From: an uncultured Bacteroidales bacterium
GTDB lineage: Bacteria; Bacteroidota; Bacteroidia; Bacteroidales; Paludibacteraceae
Assembly: GCA_902784425.1 (NCBI GenBank)
Contig: CACZUS010000005.1
Location: 1-64,000 of the forward strand
Direction: 5' to 3'
Length of the DNA stretch: 64,000 nt
In this document: in pieces, positions 38,123-47,039 of the stretch
Position numbering within the stretch: position 1 is the stretch's first letter
Layout of the letters: the number at the start of each line of letters is the position of its first letter
Notes under the pieces: generated by a model
The model's input: only the letters and a program-made list of their open reading frames with translations
The model's database searches: none
What the model was told of the DNA's origin: nothing
Program-made: the position numbers and the translations under genes

Positions 38123-38130
38123 TATTTTTG
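38123..38130 (+). promoter_or_regulatory. Promoter -7 box of the WG-repeat gene
   Basis: TATTTTTG fits TAnnTTTG. The ATG at 38214 lies about 84 bases downstream. Confidence 0.5.
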
Positions 38131-38213
38131 CAATTGGTTAGCAAATAGTTGATTTCATTTGTGGACTATTAATTGTAGTTGAATTAAATAATAAGAGAAT
38201 AACATTGAATCGT

Positions 38214-40205
38214 ATGAAAAAGAGACTTTTCCCGCTTATCTTGACACTTGCAATGTCTTTTAGTTGTGCATATTCACAGGAGAATACAATTCCTATTTCA
38301 TTGGGAATGCGTATTGCAACGCTACGTTATGTGGAGGTTGATTTGCCACAAAATGGCATGTTGCCTGTATGGCAAAGTGACAAGTGTGGTTTCTTGTCAT
38401 TAAATGGTGAAATGCTGTTGAAGCCTACGTATGAAAAAGACAAATCAAACTCGAAAATACCTGCTGATTATCAGTTCCGAAACGGTTATATGCGTGTCAT
38501 TAAAGATGGAAAGTATGGTTATATCGATACAAACCTTAAAGAGGTGATTGCTTGCCAATATGATGATGCTCGTGATTTCTCAGAAGGGAAAGCTGCTGTT
38601 AAAAGCAATGGCTTGTGGGGGTATGTCAATGAACAAGGAAAGTTGATTGCCAACTTCGGTTACAAGGAGGCTTATCCATATTCTTGTGGTATGGCGGCAG
38701 TTGTGAATGAAAATGATTCATTGGGCTTTGTGGATTCTTTCGGTTTGTTGATAGTTCCTTTTTCTTATGATAAAGTGGAAAATCTAAAATTTGTGGATTC
38801 TGTTTGTATTGTCAGAAAAAACGGAGAGCAAATTCAGATTGATACGAAGGGAAATGTATTGGGTCAAGTTGTACAGGCAATTCGTACTGAAACACCAAGA
38901 AGTAACAGGAAATCACAGTTGGAAAAGTTGAGAGCTACTGCCTTGTATGATGTGGCACCTACTCCGTTTGATGAGTTGGGTATGTTCAACAATGGTTATG
39001 CGATTGTGATGCAGAAGAATGAAGCTGGGAAAAAGGGATATGGTGTTTTGACTTCAAAAGGACAACTTGTGGTTCCTTGTGAATACGACCAGATAGAAGG
39101 GCCATTCACATCTGCTGTGGAGTACTTTGTCGTGGAGAAGGGTGGACAACTAGGTGCTATCAAAACAGATGGATCGAATCTAATCCCATGTGAGTATCAA
39201 AAGGTCTTTTCAACAGGTTCGGAGATGATTATGGTGCAGAAAGATGGACTGCTTGGATTTGTTGATAAAAAAGGAACTTTGGCGATTCCATGCAAGTTTG
39301 AAGATGCGGTAGCCTTCAATGCAAGCGTGACAGGTGTCTCAGCTTGGAAGAAAGATAAAAAAGTATGGAATTTCATCAATCAGAAAGGAGAAGTGGTGGC
39401 CACTCCTGAGTATGAAGAAATCCTTCCATTCTGTAATGGTATTTGCCCAGTTAAAAAGAAAGGCAAATGGGGATTTGTCAATGAGGAGTTGAAACCTATC
39501 TCGTCATTCAAGTATGATTATTCATTTTCAGATGTACGTGAGAAATGGTCGTTCCAATGGTCTAATTCAGATCTCATACCAGTTAATAAAGAGGGAAAAT
39601 ATGGATTTATCAACCATATGGGTAAGGAGATTATTCCGTGCCAGTACGAAGATGCACTCGCTTTTATCGGAGGCTTTGCAAGGGTTCAGAAAGGTGGCAA
39701 GTATGGTTATATAAATGAGAAAGGAGAGATGGTTATAGCTTGCAAGTATGATAAAGCTACATCGTTCAGAAATGGATTTGCCATTGTGTCGAGAGGAGGA
39801 TCAAAATATACGTTGGATGCGACAGGAGTGGAAAAGAGTAATCAGAATATATCGGAGAATTCTGATGTTGTTTGTCCATCACAAGTGGTAGAGAAGAATG
39901 GTCTGTATGGTATGAAGGATGAGAGTGGAAAGATGTTGACCGACTGTGTCTTCGACGAGATTGGTTCGTTTGAAAATGGCTATGCCCCTTTGAAAATTGT
40001 AAACAAGTGGGGTGTGATAGATTGTTCGGGTAAGATTGTCGTTCCATGTCTGTATGATGATATAAAGCATAATGGAGAGAATCTCTTTTCTGTAAAGGTG
40101 ATTGGCAAACGTGGAGTTGTGGATGTTACGGGAAAATCTCTATTGCAAGGTGCGACGAAAAAGGCGAATTGGATTCCATTGACGGAAGATAGTTTGAGCG
40201 AATAA
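38214..40205 (+). CDS. Secreted WG-repeat protein
   Basis: 663 residues from ATG 38214 (MKKRLFPLILTLAMSFSCA), rather than a TTG 9 bases earlier. A signal peptide is followed by more than a dozen WG/KWG repeats of the form GKYGYIDTNLKEVIACQYDD, GLWGYVNEQGKLIA, GKWGFVNEELKPIS and GKYGFINHMGKEIIPCQYED. Such beta-propeller-like repeats mediate protein or ligand contacts on exported proteins; the function is unknown. It stands alone between the guaA terminator and the frr promoter. Confidence 0.88.
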   Translation: MKKRLFPLILTLAMSFSCAYSQENTIPISLGMRIATLRYVEVDLPQNGMLPVWQSDKCGFLSLNGEMLLKPTYEKDKSNSKIPADYQFRNGYMRVIKDGKYGYIDTNLKEVIACQYDDARDFSEGKAAVKSNGLWGYVNEQGKLIANFGYKEAYPYSCGMAAVVNENDSLGFVDSFGLLIVPFSYDKVENLKFVDSVCIVRKNGEQIQIDTKGNVLGQVVQAIRTETPRSNRKSQLEKLRATALYDVAPTPFDELGMFNNGYAIVMQKNEAGKKGYGVLTSKGQLVVPCEYDQIEGPFTSAVEYFVVEKGGQLGAIKTDGSNLIPCEYQKVFSTGSEMIMVQKDGLLGFVDKKGTLAIPCKFEDAVAFNASVTGVSAWKKDKKVWNFINQKGEVVATPEYEEILPFCNGICPVKKKGKWGFVNEELKPISSFKYDYSFSDVREKWSFQWSNSDLIPVNKEGKYGFINHMGKEIIPCQYEDALAFIGGFARVQKGGKYGYINEKGEMVIACKYDKATSFRNGFAIVSRGGSKYTLDATGVEKSNQNISENSDVVCPSQVVEKNGLYGMKDESGKMLTDCVFDEIGSFENGYAPLKIVNKWGVIDCSGKIVVPCLYDDIKHNGENLFSVKVIGKRGVVDVTGKSLLQGATKKANWIPLTEDSLSE

Positions 40206-40228
40206 AAGATTATTTTCTCACGCAACAA

Positions 40229-40260
40229 TTTGTCGAGAATGAAGAAATAGTATATTTTTG
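40229..40260 (+). promoter_or_regulatory. Promoter of frr - rsgA - kinase
   Basis: TTTG at 40229-40232, a 20-base spacer and TATTTTTG at 40253-40260 match the Bacteroidota consensus well. A GGGTT...AACCC hairpin around 40340-40360 lies in the leader. Confidence 0.7.
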
Positions 40261-40381
40261 CGTTTCGATTAAGCAAACGATTTGTTTTATTGTTAAGGTG
40301 AATCCTATAAATTCACCGATTAAAAATTAGTTTAATTTATGGGTTGATAATAAAAACCCAACTTAAGAAGTTTGAATGATT

Positions 40382-40942
40382 ATGGCAGAAGTAAAAGAAT
40401 ATTACAAGGCAGCAGAAGATAAGATGTCTCAAGCTGTTTCTCACTTGGATGATTCATTGGCACATATTCGTGCAGGAAAGGCAAATGTGCGTATATTGGA
40501 TCCCATCAGAGTGGATTATTATGGTAGCATGACTCCATTGTCTGGTGTGGCGACTATCACAACGCCAGATGCAAGAACCATTGCTATTCAGCCATGGGAG
40601 AAGAAGTTGATTGGTGAGATTGAAAAGGCCATTATGAACTCTGAAATTGGTATCACTCCAGAAAACAATGGTGAAATCATCCGTCTTTGCATTCCTCCGT
40701 TGACAGAGGATCGTCGTAAGACTTTGGTGAAACAAGCTCGTGCAGAGGGAGAAGATGCAAAGGTGAGTGTTCGTAATGCTCGTCGTGATGCAATCGAAGG
40801 ATTGAAGAAGGAGATTAAGAACGGATTGTCAGAAGACGTTGAGAAAGATGCTGAGTCAGAAGTTCAGAAGATACACGATCGTTACATAAAAAAGGTGGAC
40901 GAACTTTTGGCAGCAAAAGAGAAAGAAATAATGACTGTCTAA
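40382..40942 (+). CDS. frr: Ribosome recycling factor
   Basis: 186 residues from ATG 40382 ([15 protein letters not shown]), the usual start by family alignment; ATG 40376 would add two residues and has AAGAAG at a good distance, so it is an alternative. The RRF signature is clear: [53 protein letters not shown]. With EF-G it splits post-termination ribosomes. rsgA follows 9 bases later, so the two ribosome factors share a transcript. Confidence 0.95.
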   Translation: MAEVKEYYKAAEDKMSQAVSHLDDSLAHIRAGKANVRILDPIRVDYYGSMTPLSGVATITTPDARTIAIQPWEKKLIGEIEKAIMNSEIGITPENNGEIIRLCIPPLTEDRRKTLVKQARAEGEDAKVSVRNARRDAIEGLKKEIKNGLSEDVEKDAESEVQKIHDRYIKKVDELLAAKEKEIMTV

Positions 40943-40951
40943 TCTATTCCT

Positions 40952-41875
40952 ATGATAGGTTTAGTAGTTAGAAATACGGGAAGTAGTTATTGGGTGAAAA
41001 CATTCGATAACGAGAGAGTGGAATGTAGAGTAAAGGGGAATTTCCGTATTAAAGGTATCAAAAGTACAAACCCGGTTGCGGTAGGCGATCGGGTTTCTTT
41101 TGAAGTGATGGCAGATGGAACGGGGTGGATTACACAGATTGAAGATCGAAAAAACTATATTGTACGTCGCCCCACCAATCTTTCCAAACAATTACACATC
41201 ATCGCTGCTAATGTAGATCAATTGCTGTTGGTGGCGACTATTAATCATCCTGAGACCTCCACAGTTTTTATTGATCGCGTCTTGGCAACAGCTGAAGCAT
41301 ATCAGGTGCCAACCATATTGATTATTAATAAAATAGACCTTTATACAGAGGATGAACAGGAGTATTTGACTGCTTTGAAACAGTTATATGAGTCTATAGG
41401 TTATAAGGTGCTATGCGTTTCTGCGAAGAGTGGTGCTGGTTTATCTGAAGTTAAATCTTCGCTATTGGGAAAGACTTCGTTGTTGTCGGGTAATTCTGGT
41501 GTGGGAAAGTCATCCATCATCAATGCCGTTTCGCCTTCCATAGAGACAAGAACGGGTGTGATATCGGATGTGCATAACAAGGGAATGCATACGACGACCT
41601 TTTCCGAGATGTTCGAAGTGGGAGCGGATAGTTTCCTGATTGATACACCAGGCATTAAGGGTTTCGGAACCATAGATTTTCAACGCGAGGAGGTCGGACA
41701 TTATTTCCCTGAGATTTTTCGCTTTTCGGCAGAGTGCAAGTTTGGTAATTGCACACACATACATGAACCAGGGTGCGCCGTTAGAAAAGCGTTGGAAGAT
41801 CATTTCATCAGCGAATCAAGATACAATAGTTATTTGAGTATATTAGAAGATTGCGACGAAGGTAAATATCGGTAA
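40952..41875 (+). CDS. rsgA: Ribosome small-subunit-dependent GTPase A
   Basis: 307 residues. N-terminal OB-fold, then a circularly permuted GTPase: G4 NKID precedes G1 GNSGVGKSS and G3 DTPG. The C-terminal zinc motif is CKFGNCTHIHEPGC. It acts in late 30S assembly. It is placed between frr and the sensor kinase, whose GTG start lies 2 bases after its stop. Confidence 0.95.
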   Translation: MIGLVVRNTGSSYWVKTFDNERVECRVKGNFRIKGIKSTNPVAVGDRVSFEVMADGTGWITQIEDRKNYIVRRPTNLSKQLHIIAANVDQLLLVATINHPETSTVFIDRVLATAEAYQVPTILIINKIDLYTEDEQEYLTALKQLYESIGYKVLCVSAKSGAGLSEVKSSLLGKTSLLSGNSGVGKSSIINAVSPSIETRTGVISDVHNKGMHTTTFSEMFEVGADSFLIDTPGIKGFGTIDFQREEVGHYFPEIFRFSAECKFGNCTHIHEPGCAVRKALEDHFISESRYNSYLSILEDCDEGKYR

Positions 41876-41877
41876 GC

Positions 41878-43050
41878 GTGCAGATAACATTTGATAATTT
41901 CCGTAATGTAAAGTATTTCTTCGCCATTATAGCGGCAGGAATTGTTGCCTTGTCGGTCTATTTCACCGACAGCTTGGCAACAGAAATGGCCGAAGAGGAA
42001 CATCAGCGCATTGAGTTGTGGGCTGATGCGACTCGTCTGTTGTTGAATGATATATCAGGTTCCGATTTCAACTTCATCTTAAAGGTACTTGAAGATAATA
42101 ACACCATACCTGTGATGATTGCAGGAATGGATGATGAGGTGATTACCTATCGCAATATAGAGATCAAGGGCTCGGACACGCTTGCTTTCCTGCAAAAAAA
42201 ACTAAAGGATTTGAAAACCGTGCATCCTCCGATTGAGATGCAGTTGGATGTCGATTTTTATCAGTACCTCTATTATGACGATTCCATTTTGTTAAAAAAA
42301 TTGGCTTACTATCCATTCGTGCAAGGAGGTATTATCATTGTTTTTTTCTGTGTTCTTTTCTTCTTCTTTGCTAGTGCGAAGAAATCAGAACAAAACAGAG
42401 TGTGGGTGGGCCTTTCGAAAGAGACGGCGCATCAATTAGGTACGCCTATTTCGTCGTTGATGGCATGGATGGAGATTATCAAGAGTGGTACGATACCTGA
42501 TGAGATGATTCCCGAAATGGAGAAAGATGTGAATCGTCTGCAAGTGATTGCCGAACGTTTTTCTAAGATTGGATCCAAGCCAGAGTTGACCCCTACCTTG
42601 CTGAGAGAGGTCGTGGATAATACGTTATCCTATATGCAAAAAAGAACCTCTAGTCGCATTGTCATTTCATCTGTTTATGAAACGGATGAACCTATTTACG
42701 TTGACATGAATCCGCCTCTGTTTGCGTGGGTGTTGGAGAATCTATGTAAGAATGCAATCGATGCCATTGGCAAGGAGGGTAGCATAACGGCGTATATTTC
42801 TTTGAAGAATGATGATTGTGTGTGCATAGATGTGCAAGATTCGGGTAAAGGAATCCCGAAATCCAAATTTAAAACCGTCTTTAATCCAGGGTATACCACT
42901 AAGAAGAGAGGGTGGGGATTAGGACTCTCACTGGTAAAACGAATTGTGGAGGAATATCATCACGGAAAAATATTCGTAAAAAAGTCGGAAATAGGAAAGG
43001 GAACCGTCTTTCGTATTCTTTTAGAACGAAAAGAAATGAGAGAGGCGTAA
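41878..43050 (+). CDS. Membrane sensor histidine kinase
   Basis: 390 residues with a GTG start two bases after rsgA; no upstream ATG is available. TM1 at about 10-30 and TM2 at about 140-160 bracket a periplasmic sensor region of about 110 residues. The H-box is KETAHQLGTPISSL, the N-box NLCKNAIDA, and G boxes DSGKGIP and GWGLGLSLV are intact, so it should be an active kinase. No response regulator is adjacent. It probably senses an envelope signal; its target is unknown. Co-transcription with frr and rsgA is inferred from spacing. Confidence 0.9.
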   Translation: MQITFDNFRNVKYFFAIIAAGIVALSVYFTDSLATEMAEEEHQRIELWADATRLLLNDISGSDFNFILKVLEDNNTIPVMIAGMDDEVITYRNIEIKGSDTLAFLQKKLKDLKTVHPPIEMQLDVDFYQYLYYDDSILLKKLAYYPFVQGGIIIVFFCVLFFFFASAKKSEQNRVWVGLSKETAHQLGTPISSLMAWMEIIKSGTIPDEMIPEMEKDVNRLQVIAERFSKIGSKPELTPTLLREVVDNTLSYMQKRTSSRIVISSVYETDEPIYVDMNPPLFAWVLENLCKNAIDAIGKEGSITAYISLKNDDCVCIDVQDSGKGIPKSKFKTVFNPGYTTKKRGWGLGLSLVKRIVEEYHHGKIFVKKSEIGKGTVFRILLERKEMREA

Positions 43051-43142
43051 TCTATAACTCTGATTTATAGATAGATATATTAACTTTGGATATTTTTTGT
43101 AAAAAATGCCATTCTGAATGGATTTTGTATTGGTAAATTTTG

Positions 43143-43150
43143 TAATTTTG
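43143..43150 (+). promoter_or_regulatory. Promoter -7 box of the DUF177 - rpmF unit
   Basis: TAATTTTG matches TAnnTTTG, with TTTG upstream at 43124-43127. The distance to the start at 43174 implies a leader of only about 15-20 bases. Confidence 0.55.
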
Positions 43151-43173
43151 CAAAGTTTTTGGAGACCATGCAG

Positions 43174-43734
43174 ATGGATAAGAAAGAGACGTATGTCATA
43201 CAGCTAAAGGATTTGCCTTTAGGAGTGCAAGAGTACAACTTTCAGTTGGAGGATAGCTTCTTTGAGAGAATAGAGGCGCCAGAAGTACAGAGGGGTAGTG
43301 TTGCAGTGAACGTTTCTTTGAAGAAGTCGATTCAATCGTGTGAGTTCACATTCAAAACTGATGGGTATGTGTATATCCCTTGCAATCGATGTCTAGAAGA
43401 TATGAAGCAAGAGATTGAGTCAGAAGATCAGTTGGTGGTGAAGTTTGGTGATTCGTTTGAGGAGGTGGATGACAAGTTGGTGGTGATTCCCGAGTATCCG
43501 GGTGAGATAGATTTGTCATGGTATATGTATGAGTTCATAGCGTTGGCTATTCCGATTCAGCATGTACATCCAGAGGGCGAATGCTCGGAGGAGATGATGA
43601 GTAGACTGAATAATTATCTGATAGAGGAGCGTTCGGAAGATGATTCGGAAGACGATCAGGATGAAGCCCCAAAGAAGATAGATCCAAGATGGGAAGGACT
43701 TCGAAAACTGATGGATAAAGAGGAAACAAAGTAA
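43174..43734 (+). CDS. DUF177 (YceD) family protein
   Basis: 186 residues from ATG 43174 (MDKKETYVIQLKDLPLG), because GGAG at 43161-43164 is well spaced to it; ATG 43168 is an alternative. The DUF177 pattern is clear: FFERIEAPEVQRG, the CxxC in IPCNRCLEDM, and YEFIALAIPIQHVH. The C-terminus is acidic and ends DPRWEGLRKL. In other bacteria YceD is tied to 23S rRNA accumulation. rpmF follows 38 bases later, the conserved pairing. Confidence 0.92.
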   Translation: MDKKETYVIQLKDLPLGVQEYNFQLEDSFFERIEAPEVQRGSVAVNVSLKKSIQSCEFTFKTDGYVYIPCNRCLEDMKQEIESEDQLVVKFGDSFEEVDDKLVVIPEYPGEIDLSWYMYEFIALAIPIQHVHPEGECSEEMMSRLNNYLIEERSEDDSEDDQDEAPKKIDPRWEGLRKLMDKEETK

Positions 43735-43772
43735 TTAAAATAGATAATAACTAATTTAAAAATAAAAACAAA

Positions 43773-43958
43773 ATGGCACATCCTAAGCGAAGACAAGGAA
43801 AATCAAGAGGAGCAAAGAGAAGAACTCATTACAAGGCAGAGGCTCCTACATTGGCAGTATGCCCTAACTGCGGTGCATTGCATCTCTTTCACCGTGTTTG
43901 CGGTGAGTGTGGTTACTACCGCGGAATGGTTGCTGTAGAGAAAGAAGCAGCAGTATAA
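43773..43958 (+). CDS. rpmF: 50S ribosomal protein L32
   Basis: 61 residues. MAHPKRRQGKSRGAKRRTH is the L32 start, and the CPNC ... CGEC pair forms the zinc ribbon. It follows DUF177 on one transcript. In other Bacteroidales fabH, era and der commonly follow; here a histidine phosphatase follows instead after a hairpin. Confidence 0.97.
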   Translation: MAHPKRRQGKSRGAKRRTHYKAEAPTLAVCPNCGALHLFHRVCGECGYYRGMVAVEKEAAV

Positions 43959-43995
43959 TTTTTTTTCCTTGGAGAAAAAACAAAACAAAAGATAA

Positions 43996-44025
43996 GAGGA
44001 GAATCTTCGGGTTTTCCTCATTTCT
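43996..44025 (+). terminator. Terminator after rpmF
   Basis: GAGGA...TCCTC stem with extra A:T pairs and a TCTTCGGG loop, followed by a T-rich stretch. It lies just before the next start at 44037, so it may be leaky. Confidence 0.6.
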
Positions 44026-44036
44026 TCTTTGTAGGT

Positions 44037-44651
44037 ATGACTCGTATTTATCTGGTAAGACATGGACAGACGACTTTCAACGCTGAACGTCGTATTCAGG
44101 GACAGATGGAGTCGGACTTAACTCCAGAAGGAGAACAACAGGCGATAGCCTTGCGTAAGAAACTGAAGGATATCAGTTTTTCTGCCTTATATGTCAGTCC
44201 GCTTCGTCGCACTCGTCGTACAGCGGAACTTCTAACGGAAGGGTTCGGATTGGAACCCATCTACCTGGATGAGTTGAAAGAGATTCTTATGGGCGACTGG
44301 CAAGGCCGTCTTGTTTCTGATCTAGAAACAGAATTTGCTGAAGAATTGGATACCTTTTGGCATCATCCTGAAAATTTTGCACGTCCAACCTGTGAAACCT
44401 ACCAACAAGTGCGCAACCGTGCTGCCTCTGCCATGGAGACAATGGTTCAACGACACCCAGGACAGAACGTCCTCGTGGTCACTCATGGCGCCTTACTGAA
44501 AACACTCTACACCTTCTTTAAGTACCAACCTATTCATGATATCGCAAATGCTCCGCATCCACACTCCACAGGTTTATGCATAGTGGAGAAAAGAGATGGC
44601 GTCTGGGCTGTATTGGATTGGGATAATGTGGATCATTTGTTGCATGCATAA
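44037..44651 (+). CDS. Histidine phosphatase family protein (phosphoglycerate mutase-like)
   Basis: 204 residues. The catalytic RHG motif is in IYLVRHGQTTFN, with the second His in VVTHGALLKTL, and the partner residues in SPLRRTRRTAELL. Such proteins range from CobC-like phosphatases to metabolite phosphatases; the substrate cannot be assigned. It is convergent with the radical SAM gene, separated by 12 bases with no clear terminator. Confidence 0.9.
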   Translation: MTRIYLVRHGQTTFNAERRIQGQMESDLTPEGEQQAIALRKKLKDISFSALYVSPLRRTRRTAELLTEGFGLEPIYLDELKEILMGDWQGRLVSDLETEFAEELDTFWHHPENFARPTCETYQQVRNRAASAMETMVQRHPGQNVLVVTHGALLKTLYTFFKYQPIHDIANAPHPHSTGLCIVEKRDGVWAVLDWDNVDHLLHA

Positions 44652-44663
44652 GACAAGAGTGCA

Positions 44664-45416
44664 TTACGGCAGACAGGAATCGTTTACCCAAGATATTTTG
44701 TCCAATGCTTTTTGTAAACCGTTGTAATCCAGTGTTTCTAATGGTTCTTTTCCTTTGGCGAAACTGCAGGAGTTTACTTTCTTGTCCCATGATACGGAGC
44801 AGAAATTCTGTGGACGGGTACATCTCAGCAAGCAGGAAGGACTCTGGAAAGGTTTCCCTCCTGCCACGGTGGCTAATTCTTTGGCGGAGGGAGTGTTCGC
44901 GTAGCGTTGTGGGACAAGGATGATCTGCTCAGATGATAAAATTTTCAGCATCCTTTGGTAGGCGATCCTTGCATTCTCCAAATTGTCTCTACCCACCAAA
45001 AGATTTACCCCTGGTTTAATCTCTATGCCTGTGATTCTTGCGAGTAGGGTCTCTACTCTCTCGATTTCCGCCGGATTGTCTGGACGATGGATGGTGACAT
45101 GGATCTTGTCAGGCTTGCAATTGACCAATCTTTCCCATACTTTATCGTCTTCCAACGGGAGTCCATTGGATGTGACGGAGAGATAACACAATGGATAAAG
45201 CGCCTCGATCACCTCAAAGATGCCTTCGTACTCAAAGGGTTCGCCTCCGCCTAAGGAGATGGCTTTCACATCTCCACTTTGGATGCAGTCGGTTGCAAAA
45301 GCGATGACTTCCTGTGGCTTCCAAAGTGTGTTGCCGTCGCGTGAGCTGTGGTTGTAGCAAAACGAGCACTGTTTACTGCAATAATTGGATAAATCGATGG
45401 AGAGAAGTTCAATCAT
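44664..45416 (-). CDS. Radical SAM protein with extra C-terminal cysteines
   Basis: 250 residues. The 4Fe-4S/SAM motif CSKQCSFC (Cys13, 17, 20) and SLGGGEPFEY (the GGEP SAM contact) are seen, with IHVTIHRPDN later. The C-terminus has a second cysteine set (CLLRC, NFC, SCSF, a last SCLP), as in twitch/SPASM-like auxiliary cluster domains, but it is too short to assign a class. It overlaps the start of its partner gene's end by 8 bases, so they are co-translated. It may modify a peptide, protein or small metabolite; I cannot say which. Confidence 0.82.
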   Translation of the reverse strand: MIELLSIDLSNYCSKQCSFCYNHSSRDGNTLWKPQEVIAFATDCIQSGDVKAISLGGGEPFEYEGIFEVIEALYPLCYLSVTSNGLPLEDDKVWERLVNCKPDKIHVTIHRPDNPAEIERVETLLARITGIEIKPGVNLLVGRDNLENARIAYQRMLKILSSEQIILVPQRYANTPSAKELATVAGGKPFQSPSCLLRCTRPQNFCSVSWDKKVNSCSFAKGKEPLETLDYNGLQKALDKISWVNDSCLP

Positions 45417-46869
45417 GCCCTATTTTTTGATTAGCAAGTATTCCTAAATTTTTCTTGATCTGTTCCATCTTCTTCCAGGGAATGCGATCTGGAATGCTTT
45501 TCCCTCGATACGCCTGTTGCGCTAATCGTTCTATCTCTGAATGCTTTTCCTCCACCTTGGAGATTAGGCACAGAGGGAATCTCTGACCTCCGATTTCAAT
45601 TTGTTCATGGTCGATTTGAAAGACAGAACCTATGATGTCTATGATTTGGTCGCTCAATATAATCACGTGCGGATTGAATCTTAGAATTGTCTCTTCCAAC
45701 CATTGGTGATTTCTCTGAAACAATTCTTTCAACAAGTCTTTATTGATCCGCTCCTTTATCTCCTCGTCACTGATATTGGTTTTGTATTTGCTATCTGACT
45801 TATCATGTGTCTCAACGGGTATTTGAATCGGTATCTTCGGAAGATATGGCAACTCGATGCAATGCTGATGGATTATGTCACTAGTATACAAGGATGAAGT
45901 ATTGGCACCGAACAGATTCTTGACAACTATTACGGTAGGCTGATGTGTGTAACGACCGATGGAGCATGTATAGCAACAAGACGAACATACCATACAATCA
46001 TATTCCTTCTTCTGTGAGCAATAGTTTATGAAATCGTTAGGCGTGATGAAAATATTTTTTCTGTATGCTTCTATTCCCCAATCTAATGAATATTCGCATC
46101 CTTCGAAAAAAACATTATTGTTATCACCATGTGTGTCGCAAGGATGCCATCTGTCTATTTGAAATGTCTTGTCCTCACCGAACTTGGCAGGAATTTTTAA
46201 TGTGAGCTTTTGCAGTTCGGGTGGCAATTGATCAAATTTTACCGGATTTTTGGGCGTGTTCATGCATTTCGGAAGGTATTCTGTCCAATATGGTTGATGA
46301 TATAGATAATAAGGGGCAGAGGAGAAGTTCTTTGTGTGAACGACCTCCCCGTTGTTCCAATCATCAGTCATCCAAAAATCTTTTATATGATATACTTTCG
46401 TTATCATTTTGTTGTCAATCATAAGATTAAGAGATGTGCGTTTTTCATGATTTTCGCCGTTGTCAATGCAAATGCTCGTGTCGGCTTCAATCAAGTACAA
46501 CCCTCTAATTTTGGAGATACACATCTCTATTTCGAAATCTTTATTTTGGGCTAGCTTGAGAAATTCCTTTTCCTGCTTTAAATCAATTTGAATGACACAG
46601 TCACACCAATATTCCTCTTCTTCAGGACTATGAGGATCTTCTATTAAATCATCTATTTGATCGTCATACAACTTTATGCCTAAAGTTGTATCATTATTAT
46701 AATCATGATACCTAAATACAAGATCTTCTGCACCAAACTGTTGATTTGCCAACCAAGGCACAGGTCCATTCTCATTGAAATCCATGATTCCAACGTTGCC
46801 GTCCTCATCAACCATGTACCAAGCGGTTGACATGGAGTGAGTCGCAGGGTATTCTTTTCCGTTTTGCAT
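45409..46869 (-). CDS. Unrecognised cysteine-cluster protein, partner of the radical SAM gene
   Basis: 486 residues, no signal peptide or membrane segment. I recognise no whole-length family. The N-terminus (AWYMVDEDGNVGIMDFNENG) resembles a short module seen at the start of several uncharacterised Bacteroidota proteins. Residues 284-302 hold six cysteines (C284, C292, C295, C298, C299, C302 in DCMVCSSCCYTC), a likely metal or Fe-S site. Further Cys occur at 89, 91, 117, 134 and 244. The C-terminal part is helical and acidic/basic mixed. It is AT-richer than the genes at 47-51 kb. Its 3' end overlaps the radical SAM start by 8 bases. A radical SAM substrate, scaffold or auxiliary subunit are the open options. 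Confidence 0.7.
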   Translation of the reverse strand: MQNGKEYPATHSMSTAWYMVDEDGNVGIMDFNENGPVPWLANQQFGAEDLVFRYHDYNNDTTLGIKLYDDQIDDLIEDPHSPEEEEYWCDCVIQIDLKQEKEFLKLAQNKDFEIEMCISKIRGLYLIEADTSICIDNGENHEKRTSLNLMIDNKMITKVYHIKDFWMTDDWNNGEVVHTKNFSSAPYYLYHQPYWTEYLPKCMNTPKNPVKFDQLPPELQKLTLKIPAKFGEDKTFQIDRWHPCDTHGDNNNVFFEGCEYSLDWGIEAYRKNIFITPNDFINYCSQKKEYDCMVCSSCCYTCSIGRYTHQPTVIVVKNLFGANTSSLYTSDIIHQHCIELPYLPKIPIQIPVETHDKSDSKYKTNISDEEIKERINKDLLKELFQRNHQWLEETILRFNPHVIILSDQIIDIIGSVFQIDHEQIEIGGQRFPLCLISKVEEKHSEIERLAQQAYRGKSIPDRIPWKKMEQIKKNLGILANQKIGHD

Positions 46870-46917
46870 TGCTTTGCTTGTCTGATAAATATGATTCTAA
46901 CGATCTGACTTTTATCA

Positions 46918-46925
46918 CAAATATA
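46918..46925 (-). promoter_or_regulatory. Promoter -7 box of the cysteine-cluster/radical SAM pair
   Basis: On the minus strand this reads TATATTTG, matching TAnnTTTG, about 50 bases before the ATG at 46869. A TTTG lies 15 bases further upstream. Confidence 0.5.
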
Positions 46926-47012
46926 ATGATTAATCATTCGCAAAAAAAAGAATCCCCGAAAAAAGGTATCTCTTTCCGAAAAACATATACCTGCTATAAC
47001 CCTAAAATGATG

Positions 47013-47020
47013 TACATTTG
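47013..47020 (+). promoter_or_regulatory. Promoter -7 box of the AraC gene
   Basis: TACATTTG matches TAnnTTTG, 20 bases before the ATG at 47040. A closely similar box, in a similar context, precedes the alcohol dehydrogenase at 50129-50136. Confidence 0.55.
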
Positions 47021-47039
47021 CCAATAAACAATAAAGCAA

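Noticed and set aside
40335..40362. GGGTT...AACCC hairpin before frr as an attenuator
   Set aside because: Too short and without a T-run; could be chance in an AT-rich leader.
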